From NCBI GenBank assembly GCA_030248135.1, contig JASANC010004465.1, forward strand, positions 1 to 45,349: DNA of 45,349 nucleotides. Direction: 5' to 3'. This document shows, piece after piece, positions 20,888 to 30,754 of this stretch. Below the pieces are notes generated by a model. It did no database searches, was not told the origin of the DNA, and worked only from the letters and a program-made list of their open reading frames with translations. The first letter of the stretch is position 1, and each line of letters begins with the position of its first letter. The DNA is from Theristus sp. LFF4_11. Taxonomy: Eukaryota; Nematoda; Chromadorea; Monhysterida; Xyalidae. The position numbers and the translations under genes were made by a program.

Positions 20888-23800
20888 TCAAAGCATTAAC
20901 GCCAGCACTGCAACAATGTAACAAGCAGTCAACAGCACCGCAACCACTCCATTCGCGGTCGTATAGATTGCCAGCCACTCATTGGCGTAATTCAGACTCG
21001 TTGCACTGTTACAGTTCACTGATTGGTCAATTTGAACAGCGCTGGAGGCTGATTGGTCAGTCATTTCCACGTTACTGCTCGCGTCATTCTGTTGTCGCTC
21101 ATAGTTTGCTGCGCGGATTGACAACTCGCCGTGACTGCGATCGGTGCAGCAAATGTAGGTGTTCACGACTGTAGCCGCCAAATACAGCGTGTGAGACGGA
21201 GGCACCTGGGGTCGTAGGAAAAATAGTTTAGCTGTTTGTAACAACACAGAAGAGTTTAGAAATTTGAAGGTTTTTAGAAAATGATGGGACGGAACGGACG
21301 GACGGAACGCTGGGTGTTTGCTTGATTAACCTGGAAAATGGAACGTGGAATGATGTTTTTCAACCTTTTGCGGAATTCGTCCCATTGCAGCGAAAATCAC
21401 GCTGATCCCCAGACTGAGCACAGTGATTATCACGGAAAACTCGTAGAATCGATCTGAAAGTTTTTGTGTGGGCATTTGTGGGCATGTGTGTGTTTCCAAA
21501 ATCTGCCGATGAGTACACTTCGAGCAATTCCTTCAGACTGACACCGCAGATGTGAACCTACAAATGTTCGGCGTATGCGAGGCGAACGCAATTTTGGGAG
21601 TGACGCTGCTGAGGAGATTGAGCGAGAGCAATTCCAGCAACAGAGCAAACAGTTTCACGGCGGACTGAAGCTGGAGGCTGCCGAAGAATGGAGCCAGCAC
21701 GACAACCTGCGAAAAAGGCAGTGTGCTTGGTTGAACTCGCTGATTGAGAAGCAGCATCCCTGTGGTCGTGCGCTTGAAATTTCTTGAAGTACTGCGCATT
21801 GCGGAACAACTGTGTTGAGTTATTTTCTCGGCAGAAAAACTGGTCGGGTTGTCCAAAAGAACAAAACCGATTGGTCGATTTGCAGACTGGTTCTCGGCAG
21901 TGCCACTGACCACGATGCACATCACCACCGGCAGCGCCAGTTCAATTTTCAGCGTCTGTGATGCGCGCACAGCCAGGAAACACAGGCGAATCGCGTCAGA
22001 CATCAGCTCACGGTTGCGCACCACGGAGACGCGCATGCTCTGCAAGGAAACGCAAAACACTCCAACGAAAACTGCGCACGTGTCATTTTCAGAAAAAAAA
22101 TTACGATGCAGTGCAGGATGCAGTGCGTATATTGACCAAAACGCTGCCAGAATGTTGGCTCATTTCATAATAATGTTAAGCGGATGCGTGCTCACCGTGA
22201 AGTACCACACGTCATGTCGAATGTCCCCAAAAATGTAGCCGTCGTCATTGTCGACCAGAAACGCAAGAACATTCGCAAACTCGGACGGCTGAATCACTGC
22301 GCAACATTCGTGACGGTCGTTCGGATAACGACTGAACGTAACAACATACAGTAGTTGTAGTTTTTCAAAGCGAATTTTGGGCCTTTTCAGATATTTTCTT
22401 TTTGCTGCTCAAGTTGAACAACTACAGTAGCATTGCTTCCCGGTCTTCTCCCGCGCGGACATTTCCCCGGACATTTCCTGCGGAGGACCTTTCCCACACT
22501 TTCTGAATCCAAGGTTGAAATGTCCGTCGTGGGCTATGTCCGTTTGGGAAATGTCCGCCGTGGGCTATGTCCGTTTGGGAAATGTCCGCCGTGGGCTATG
22601 TCCGTTTGGGAAATGTCCGCCGTGGGCTATGTCCGTTTGGGAAATGTCCGCGCGGGAGATCTCCGGACACGGCAGCAACGAGCAACACGATTGCGGCAAT
22701 CGGGCAGTCTGCACCCTCGGTTCAATACAACCGCAACCTGTAGTCCAGCTGACAGTCCGTGCGCATCTGCATTCTGTACTGTCCTCTGACGACACCGGTG
22801 TGCTCGATCGTGAGCTTGTCGAAGGCATGCAGCCTCTCGTGCAGCTCATTGCCAGCGCTGCAAAGTGAAACACACCGGACAATGATGTGAAAATGTCAAT
22901 CCTAGTCATAATGCAGCCAATATTCATCAATATTCACCCTAAAAAGGCTGTCCGAACAGGCGTCCGCTGTCCGGTGTCCTGTTCCTCTGGGTGACCCCTG
23001 CGATGTCCGTGTCCCGCAAATAAAAGTAGCACAAAAAGACGAGTGGGGTCTTGACTTGTCACCTTTGTTTCCGGAACACCCCGGACAGGACACAGGACAG
23101 AGGACACCCGTTCGGGCACCTTTTTCATCTGCTAAACGCACGTCATCGCGGTGAACAGCGGCTGCCAGAGGTTGCGTGCGTCAACCAGCGTCAGATTGTT
23201 CATTTTCCATTCTGTGTCTGAGAACGACACTCGTCGGTCAACCCAGCGCTGTGCGGAGGGGAGAGAACAAATAAATACTGTAAAGTTTTGCATATAAGGG
23301 TCCTCTCACTTATAAGACGATGTCGTCGTGGATGACAAACGGAGGGGGACAAAGGGGCAGTGGAAAATTTGATGTTGGATTGACCACTTAAACGGTAATG
23401 TTAAAGCTCAAGATTTCCCTGTCTAGAGTTGATTTTTACCAAAAAAACGACGAACTTTTTAATTCGTTCCTAATCTTTGTTTTATAAGACCTCCGCTTTT
23501 TCTCAAAAATTTTTGATTTGCAAGTTTTTATAAGTAGACCTCATACGCAAGACGTCACGGGTATGCGCGCTGTTCTGTTGGTTTTATAGTCGTTCAAATA
23601 AACTAACGTTGAAGTAAACTCAAGATTCTAAAAATACTTTTTAAATTTTTTTTAAACTTACAAAAATGACAATAAATTCTGCGACGATGTTGTCGAGTGT
23701 GTCGCCGACCTAAAATTACATAGAATAGAAATCACGAAGCATCTTCCCAAAGACCAGATGGCTCAGTTGCACCGAAACGCTGCGTTTCAGCGTTGACCAG

Positions 23801-24326
23801 CCTGTTTCACTGCGACCAGAAAGCCACGTTCCACATTGACGACAAACACTGGAATTGTGTCGCCGACAAACGGCGCCACGCTGCGAATCGCATTGCTGAC
23901 AGGCGACTGTGCATCGGCTGCCTCGGCCAAAACATAATAGAGGCAATGCTCGAAGGAATAGTGCGCGAAACCTGCATTGCTCGTTGGATCATTGATGTTG
24001 ACGCGGGGGATGAAACGGCCTGCAATGCAATACATTTGAATGTTGGTAGTTAATGAAGTCTTTGACAGTTTAATTGACTCAACAGGCACAATAATAGTGT
24101 TGGCTTGTGTCAACTGGTTTTTTGAAAAGGTAGCTTCCATAGTGGCAGGCAACAACAGCGCTTCCTCACAGTGGAAAAAAACTTTAAAAAATTCCTTACT
24201 TGGCGTAATGCTGACGTTATGGAGCTTTTGACATTGCGCCAATTTGTCGGGCAACTTCACCGACGGAACGATGGCCACCACGGCCGTGCAGGCCAACGGA
24301 AACAAAAAGTTGAGTCTCGGACACAT
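20888..24326 (-). CDS. Divergent Cys-loop ligand-gated ion channel subunit C (10 exons, 475 aa)
   Basis: Predicted pentameric receptor channel subunit; ligand unknown. Exons on the minus strand: 24326-24200, 24019-23811, 23709-23662, 23248-23142, 22857-22738, 22331-22196, 22039-21911, 21706-21562, 21453-21365, 21205-20888. They sum to 1428 nt with every phase fitting. Seen: a signal peptide (LNFLFPLACTAVVAIV); RWVDRRVSF followed by NLWQP, the binding-domain signature; a Cys-loop C199-C213 with exactly 13 residues between and RYPND inside; pre-M1 and M1 (LKIELALPVVMCIVVVVL); M2 with Leu at 9' (315) if Pro329 is 23'; M3 (FYEFSVIITVLSLGISVIF); a short cytoplasmic loop with SxxxDQS repeats; and M4 (VVAVLLTACYIVAVLALML). 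It lacks a vicinal Cys pair in loop C and the -1' Glu (Leu305). An in-frame Met at 24362 is an alternative start. It resembles the poorly characterised nematode LGC subunits more than acetylcholine, GABA or glutamate receptors. Confidence 0.82.
22449..22658. repeat. 31-bp minisatellite flanked by inverted repeats, in an intron of receptor C
   Basis: Four full copies of a 31-bp unit (GAAATGTCCGCCGTGGGCTA plus TGTCCGTTTGG) start at 22517, 22548, 22579 and 22610, with a partial fifth at 22641. Only one base differs in the first copy. TCCCGCGCGGACATTTCCC at 22449-22467 is the exact reverse complement of the end of the array (22640-22658). The whole 210-bp unit could therefore fold back on itself. 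Confidence 0.85.
22955..23110 (-). repeat. Dispersed GTGTTCCGGAA/GGGACACGGACA repeat, copy 2
   Basis: This is the reverse-complement relative of 12722-12872. It lies inside intron 4 of receptor gene C. The landmarks are TTTCCGGAACACC, CGTGTCCCGCAAATAAAAG and CCGGTGTCCTGTTC. It is non-coding. Confidence 0.5.
23279..23563. mobile_element. MITE with imperfect inverted ends in intron 3 of receptor C
   Basis: The left end CTGTAAAGTTTTGCATATAA is an imperfect inverted match to the right end ATACGCAAGACGTCACGGG. Both are bordered by TA, which fits a TA target duplication of the Tc1/mariner type. The inner motif TCACTTATAAGAC links it to the repeat in the LITAF 1 intron. It has no coding capacity. 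Confidence 0.5.
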
Positions 24327-25313
24327 GTTCCCTGGGGACGTGCGCTTCGAAATCCAGAACATTTTACGCAATATTTTATCCGTATCTCATGCAAGCGCAA
24401 AAAGTTGTGCAGTGGGAATTTTATAAGTATGAGGCTGAGAAAACAGTGAACATGAAATGCCAAGCCAAGTGGAACATTTCAGATAAGCAACCTCTGCAGT
24501 GTCAATGTGTTGCCATAGAAACTCTCGCTTTCAGTAATATTCAGTTTGGTTCCAGTATCAAATTTAAGCTTCGCTATAGTGCTTATGAAGCAATAAAATT
24601 TCTGCTGAGTCAATATTTATTTTCTTTTTAAAGTTCCGGTTACTCAACAGTCTGGCGAACGAAACCGAGGCATGCACAGTTTCAAACAAAACTGTGTCAC
24701 TTTGTGTTTTGATTAATTTCGCTTGCCTATCAATAATCAGACAAAAAGCGTGACACACTGGGAAACTGCTTCTGCCTTGTGCTATAGATGGTATGAATAA
24801 TTCATTCGTCAAACTCTGAGTTTGAATAATGAATGACGAATGAATAATATGTTATTCAAATAGTATTATTCACGTAATTTTTCAAATTATTCATTATTCA
24901 CTTGAATAATTTGCCGATTGTGAATGATTAATGAATAATGAACGATTGTTCATTGACTTTTATCTACCACTTTGTATTTTTTTACCCTTAGCACATTGAT
25001 GCTTTTGTTGTCGGATCAATGGCGGAGAGGATCAATAGTGCAAATCACTATTTCAAACAAATCAACACTCATGAAAGTAAACAAAGCATTTAATTATAAC
25101 TAAAGGCCCTAATTTCAATTTTTCTGATCGGTTCAGGGTAAAACTAATTGGCGACAACTGTTAGGTATACAGGTAAAACATATCCAAATTTCAGCTCAAA
25201 CGGATAAACGGTGTAGAAGTTATAGCCGTTTGCGGTAACCCTATCGTGTGTGCAGCATAGAGAGACACAACAACAACAGAGAGAAACACAACACTGTCTC
25301 TGTGTGATGTTCG

Positions 25314-25738
25314 CGTGAGGGGAGCATAATTGCTCACATACGTATGTGTGTATGCCACATACAAAACAACCCCCTCGCATGATTTCCTTGTGTTTGTTGA
25401 TTTTTCAATTTTCTAGACAAAAATGGCTGTATCTCGAGTTATATAAAACCAAATTGAACGATTCTTTTACTTTTCCAAACTAAAATGCACTCAGGATTTC
25501 AAAAATCGTGTTCAATTTTGCACAGCTATTACGAATTCGCGGATAAAGTGTAAAACAAGTTGTGCAACATGCAGATTTCTGGTGGCCCATAGTTGAAATG
25601 CGGAAAAAACATGATACAATTTTGACGCACTGCATAAACAAACAAAACAAATCAACCGCGAGGTCATTTTGAATTTCAGAAGTTTGTTTTGGTGCACCAC
25701 CAGTGGAAATTTACAAGTAGATTTCAGTATCTTCCTGC
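25314..25738. repeat. Internal direct repeat, left copy
   Basis: Matches 26426-26853 along its whole length at high identity. It starts CGTGAGGGG, then GCATAATTGCTCACATACGT, and closes near AATTTACAAGT. It sits inside the 2.36-kb transposon, so it is not the end of an LTR element. Confidence 0.85.
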
Positions 25739-26010
25739 ACAGGGAAAACAGAAAATGAGACGTTTTGAAACGCTTGTTAACGTTTTGAAACGCTCGTTAA
25801 TACACAATAGTTAATTGTTGTTACGAGCGTTTATCACCATAAATTTGCTAAAAAATGTCATCTATTGATACGTTGAAGGGGAGGCAGTCCCAGATACACC
25901 GCACGTTATAGATGTTATCGAACCCAATAATGTTGAGTTATTGTGGATCACAACCGTTAAAAATGAGCGTGTCTTCAGTTCAGTTCTGCTCTGGACTAGC
26001 GTTTAGTCAA

Positions 26011-26310
26011 TCATAAACAATGTTAACCACGTGTGACGTCAGTTAAAATGCACCTTTTTATGAGCACACAACAAATAAGACGTTTCGCGCTATCATAAAT
26101 AACGTTAACAACGTACAACGTCAGTTAAAATGTTCATTGTTATGCGCATACAACAGTTGAGCCGTTTCGCGCAATCATAAATAACGTTAACAACGTATAA
26201 CGTCAGTTAAAATGTTCCTTGTTATGCGCATACAACAGTTGAGACGTTTCGCGCAATCATAACCAACGTTAACACGTATAACATCAGTTAAATTATATCC
26301 TTTTATGGGC
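26011..26310. repeat. 82-bp tandem array inside the transposon
   Basis: Units begin TCATAA at 26011, 26093, 26175 and 26257, exactly 82 bp apart. Each contains ACGTCAGTTAAAATG-like and ACGTTTCGCGC-like segments, and the copies differ by only a few bases. The ACGTCA core resembles a CRE-type site, but this may be chance. Confidence 0.85.
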
Positions 26311-26425
26311 CAAACATGTGTGCAGGTAAAATCTTATTAAAATCTTATTGTAAACGGGTAAAGCGGATTATTGTTAGAGGTGGCATTTCAGTTTTCAATA
26401 AACATGTAATCAGAGCGTTTCAACA

Positions 26426-26853
26426 CGTGAGGGGTGCATAATTGCTCACATACGTATGTGTGTATGCCACATATAATATAACAACCCCAGGTGCGATTTC
26501 CTTTCATTTTGTGTTTGTTGATTTTTCAATTTTCTAGACAAAAGTGGCTGTATCTCGAGTTATATAACACCAAATTGAACGATTCTTTCACTTTTCCAAA
26601 CTAAAATGCACTCAGGATTTCAAAAAATGTGTCGAATTTTGCGCATCTATTACGAATTTGCGAATAAAGTGTAAAACAAGTGGTGCAACATGCAGATTTA
26701 TGGTGGCCCATGGTTGAAATGCGGAAAAATATAATACAATTTTAACGAACTGCATAAACAAACAAAACACATCAACCGCTAGTTCATTTTTAGTTTCAGA
26801 AGTTTGTTTTGGTGCACCCGTAGAAATTTACAAGTTGATTTAAGCACCTTCCT
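26426..26853. repeat. Internal direct repeat, right copy
   Basis: Second copy of 25314-25738, in the same orientation and separated from it by about 690 bp that contains the 82-bp array. Small indels and substitutions show that the duplication is not brand new. Confidence 0.85.
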
Positions 26854-27637
26854 TTCAGTGGAAATGTTTTTTGTCACTTTTCAAAACTCATGAGGTGTCA
26901 CAAAATGCGAGGTTGATGTGGTCAATCAAGGTGTGCTCTGAGCACACAATTTTTTGCAACTTGTGCAACTGGTTTTAAACAAATCCAGTCTTTTGTTCCT
27001 ATTATTCATTCGTCACCAATAGTACTATTTGAATAATGAACCCATTACTCATTATTCAAAATAGTATTATTCAAATAATTTGAAAACCCCATTATTCATT
27101 CGTCAACTAATGAATAATAAGCCAATAGTATACCATCTATACCTTGTGCTAGTGCTGGTGCTGGACTTCTCTGTATACCATTTGGTAGGTGGAAAGTTCG
27201 GAACTCGCTGTGGACAGGAGGACACAGGCGAAACTAAAAAGTGACCAATTGAACATCTAGAGGTCTGCTCCCTCCTGAGCCGAGGGTATATTGGGCCCGG
27301 CCGGGGCAGTTGTTGCCCGTATCCGCGCAGTTTGGTACCGAAGGGTTTCCGGAACCGGCGCGATGAAGAAAATAAAAAATGAATAAACGAACTTCATTGT
27401 GTGTGTCGTTTTGGTTTTGGACTTCAAATGCGTGATTCAAGATAAATATCGACAACACGCGCGTTTTCCTGTTTTTTAGTTTTGTTGAGTACGCCGGGCG
27501 CATACGAGGGTAGCTGGTGGCGCTTCTTCTCATTTATTTTCACACATTCAATGTGATTCTTCATAAAGGGCTGAATAGAAAAAATAATGTCCGTAATTTT
27601 CATCAAGTTTTTTTCAGTTTTTTTGGCATTACGAAAC

Positions 27638-28200
27638 CAGTACCGTGGGCGGGGGGGGTGGGGGGGGGGTACACCCCCCCCCCCAGAGCACCCGAGACCG
27701 TCGGGTGGGGGGGGGGGGGGGCACCGTGCCACCCCCCCCCTAAAACCGGGCACCCCCCCCCCCCATCGTACCCCCCCCTCGAAAATTTGGCCGACACCCC
27801 CCCCACCCCCCCATGAAATTTTGTCTGGCGGACACCCCCCCCCCCCAAAATTTTCTGCACACCCTAAAATTTTTTTCGAAAATCATGATTTTTTGTCTAT
27901 AAAGTCCATAATATTAGCTGAATATATGTTAACTTGACCATCTTCATTGTAATTTCAACGATTTTGCAGCAAAATTTAGCGTTTTTCCTTCAAAATTTAA
28001 GCGAAAAATTATCATGGGGGGGGGGGGGTGGACCCCCCCACAGAAAATTTTGAAAAATTGCACCCCCCCCCATGGGACCCCCCTGGGGGGGTCCCACGTT
28101 ACCATAGGTTGGACCCCCCCCCCTCACTTTTGGGGCGGCACCCCCCCCCCCCACGGTACCATACCCCCCCCTCGAAATTTTTTTTGGGCCCACGGTACTG
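27638..28200. mobile_element. 563-bp G-run/C-run MITE (hAT-like)
   Basis: The ends CAGTACCGTGGGC and GCCCACGGTACTG are perfect 13-bp inverted repeats. The 8-bp duplication TACGAAAC flanks them (27630-27637 and 28201-28208). CAG-starting ends with 8-bp duplications are classic for hAT MITEs. Most of the interior consists of runs of 7-16 G or C interrupted by short words such as GGTACC, AAAATTTT and CCCATG. The centre is AT-rich. Open frames across it encode only Pro/Gly runs and are not genes. Confidence 0.85.
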
Positions 28201-28744
28201 TACGAAACTGTCGTTTGCCTGCATTGCTTCGCTTGTGCGCTGTGCTGCTCGTTTTAGCTTTCAGTTGTTGTGTGTGAGTTTATCATTTTACAGATCGTTT
28301 CTTTTTCTGCTTTCTCTCGCTTGCCAACCCAACCGAATTCCCAACGCCAGCTCATGCTCATGCATAAGCTATGTATCTCATATGGTTGATTGATTGCACC
28401 GCCAGCTTTTGATCTCTGGTTTGTTTTCGTTCATCGCCTCCTCAAATAAAAATCGCACTTCAAAGTGTCAGCTCAATGTGTTTTCGCACTTGTTGGTTTG
28501 TCTTTCAAGGTCTGACGCCAAGTCGTCGCCGAAAAAGGGAAGGAAAGGGATTCCAAAACCAGTCCAGCATTGCCGCAAGTCGCAACGCAACCGGACGGAG
28601 TGTGTGTGACATTGCGTGCTTTAGCTGTTATTTGCTAAATAGAAATGCTATGTCGTCGACTTCAGCTGGCATAGTTGTTTCAGAGCTGGGGGTTTGGGGG
28701 GGGGGGAGATAGCTGGAGCAAACAAATACCTTGGCGCAAAATTT

Positions 28745-29075
28745 GGCGCTCTTTACTAATGCGTGGCCCAAAACAAAATAAATGGCCCAAGACAAAATGA
28801 AAGAATGGCCCAAGACAAAATGAGTGGCCTCACACAAAATGAATGGCCCTACTCAAAATGGACGACCTTACACAAAATAAATCAGAGGTTGCTTGCAATG
28901 AGTCGTTGTCGGTTCCCAAACCTAAACCTGCCAAGCCTTTTTGATAAGATGAAATTGATCATTTTCACCTTATCAAAAAGGCTTGGCTTAGGAATTAGGA
29001 TTAGGATTGGGAACCATTTATTTATTTTTCATTTATTTTGTCTTGGGCCACGCATTAGTGAAGAGCATTAGTAAA
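28745..29075. mobile_element. Foldback element with an expanded left arm
   Basis: CTCTTTACTAATGCGTGGCC on the left is matched in inverse by GGCCACGCATTAGTGAAGAG on the right. The inner part (GGTTCCCAA to AAGCCTTTTTGATAAG) is mirrored around a centre at 28958/28959. The left arm is about 100 bp longer because it carries about six degenerate copies of ATGGCCCAAGACAAAATGA. No target duplication was found. Confidence 0.65.
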
Positions 29076-29986
29076 AAAATTGGGGGGTGCGGGTGCGTGA
29101 CTTTGGGGGAGGGGGCGGTCAAAATTTTGAAATTAGATAGAAAGCTAAAACGCTAAAAACGATAAAAAAAGCTAAATAATGCTTAAAATACGCTAAAAAT
29201 CTGTGTCAAAGTGTCAAAAAGTGTCAAAAAAATCTGCCAAAAACAAAGTCAGTCAATCACTCAAACTTTTAATCAATTGATTGATTGATTTTGATTGGTT
29301 AACAAAAATTAAGTCCACACGAAATTCTAGGCCAAAAATCATTCAGTCACTTTCTGTGGAAAATGTCTTTTGCGCATTTTCAGATGAAAGTACAATTTTG
29401 AATGCAAAAATTCGTTTTTTGATTGATAAAAAGTAAATCCCGATTTTTTAAAGAAAGAATTTTAAACAAAGCTTAAAAAACTCTAACGGTAACCCCTGCC
29501 TGGGTCAGAGTGTCGAAGAGACTAGCACATTCTTCAAAAGGAGAGGGAGCAGCACCAAGGCGAATGTTGCCCATGGCAATGAGGTGTCTTCAGCTTTATC
29601 GATTTTCCCTTTGAAAACATGGAAATGAAATGAAATGTTCAACAAATGTAATGAGGTTTTTTTCATTATTTTCTGAATGAATGCGATGCATTTTCTTGTT
29701 GTTGCAAAAGGTCAATTGGTCATTGATCATTGGTGAACGGAAACCTGCGAGCTACACAAGCAATGAAAACTTCAGGTTGTTCGTGCTTACGACCACGACC
29801 GGACCAAACAAAATATTTTTTCAATTGCTTCATCCAACAACTTGCCTCGTATGTTTTGAGCTGAACGTTCTAAACCGGCACGTCGTTGTCGTTGAAGCTC
29901 TGCCGCAATATACAAATCGTCAGTCGAGTCAAAAGTCCGCTTCCACGCAAAATAAAACAGACAACGAAACGAACACACACCAAAAA

Positions 29987-30754
29987 ATGTCAAAGTGCAA
30001 CGAGAAAACGGAACGTTCACCGTCGCAACTGCTGCACAGTGGCTCGCCGTTTCAAAGCCAAAAGAGCAGCAATGGCAAACACTCGGTGTTCATCACCCCG
30101 TCCCCGTCGACATCGAAAGTCGACAGCTGCCAATCGAGTTCACGCACGAGAAGCGCAGCAGACACAAAAACAAAACGGAAACGCGGCTGGCGATGCAAAC
30201 CGGACCGGCACATCAAGCACGAACAGTTGTGGCGCGAGTTTCTGTTGAACCATGAGACTGAGCAGTGGATGGACTCGATCGTGGACGAGCTCATGGGCAT
30301 GGCCGACGACAACCTGGACGACTGTGGCAAGGAGAATGAGAACGTGCTGCTCGGTGAGGCATCACGTGACGTTCGGTGTTGCATTTGTTGCATTTCACGA
30401 TTGCTTTATGAAATGAGCTTTGTCTATCAAAGTTAAAAACATTTTTTCAAACCCCCCAACCGTCGTCTCGTGGCAACACTGTATTTGGCTTTGTGTACTG
30501 ATGCACTCCCGAGTCAAAACGAATAGGACAGAATGACGGTTCAACTTGCAAAGCGCACAGTTTTGTGCGTTGCAGCGGACGCCACTGCGAACGCGAACGG
30601 CTCGTATCGCTCGCCACAACTGCTCAGTCTGGTCACGACGCCGCTGTTGACGCGTGCGCAAGCCAGTGGCCGTGGTGCGATGGACGAGCTGGACTCGCCT
30701 CGTCTGCCAGTGTCGCCAGCGCCCGTCACCGCAACGTTGCACTTTGCACCCACG
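29987..30754 (+). CDS. Unrecognised basic protein gene, first two coding exons (partial)
   Basis: I do not recognise the family. Exons are 29987-30353 (donor G|GTGAGG) and 30576-30754 (acceptor TTGCAG, donor ACG|GTAGGC), with phases 1 then 0. Together they give about 182 residues without a stop. The N-terminal 60 residues are Ser/Thr-rich. A basic cluster (TKRKRGWRCKPDRHIKHEQL, about 64-83) looks like a nuclear signal or nucleic-acid contact. Next come a helical, acidic segment (EQWMDSIVDELMGMADDN) and a Ser/Pro/Thr-rich second exon (LPVSPAPVTATLHF). The open frame extends upstream of the chosen Met to 29681. I could not find the next exon; an open frame ending at 31440 (AADYDYEERGKMLAIEDAV) is possible only through a missing intermediate exon. 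Confidence 0.5.

Larger units (their letters stand above)
24783..27141. mobile_element. 2.36-kb non-autonomous hAT-like DNA transposon
   Basis: The ends TATAGATGGTAT (24783) and ATACCATCTATA (27130-27141) are perfect 12-bp inverted repeats. The element is flanked on both sides by the 8-bp duplication CCTTGTGC (24775-24782 and 27142-27149). Eight-base duplications are typical of hAT transposases. Inside the ends are AT-rich arms made of variants of GAATAATTCATTCGTC and TAGTATTATTCAAATA. Next inward come two direct repeats of about 425 bp (about 25314-25738 and 26426-26853), and between them a tandem array. No transposase frame is present, so it must be mobilised in trans. Confidence 0.82.

Noticed and set aside
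22517..22650. A CRISPR-like regular array
   Set aside because: It is a head-to-tail 31-bp tandem repeat with no unique spacers, in a eukaryotic intron.
25314..26853. A small LTR retrotransposon, suggested by two direct repeats of about 425 bp
   Set aside because: The repeats lie wholly inside a larger unit bounded by perfect inverted ends and an 8-bp duplication. They show no primer-binding site, polypurine tract or own target duplication.
27424..28193. Several open frames of about 70-120 residues on both strands full of Pro or Gly
   Set aside because: They are translations of the G-run/C-run transposon and have no independent coding evidence.
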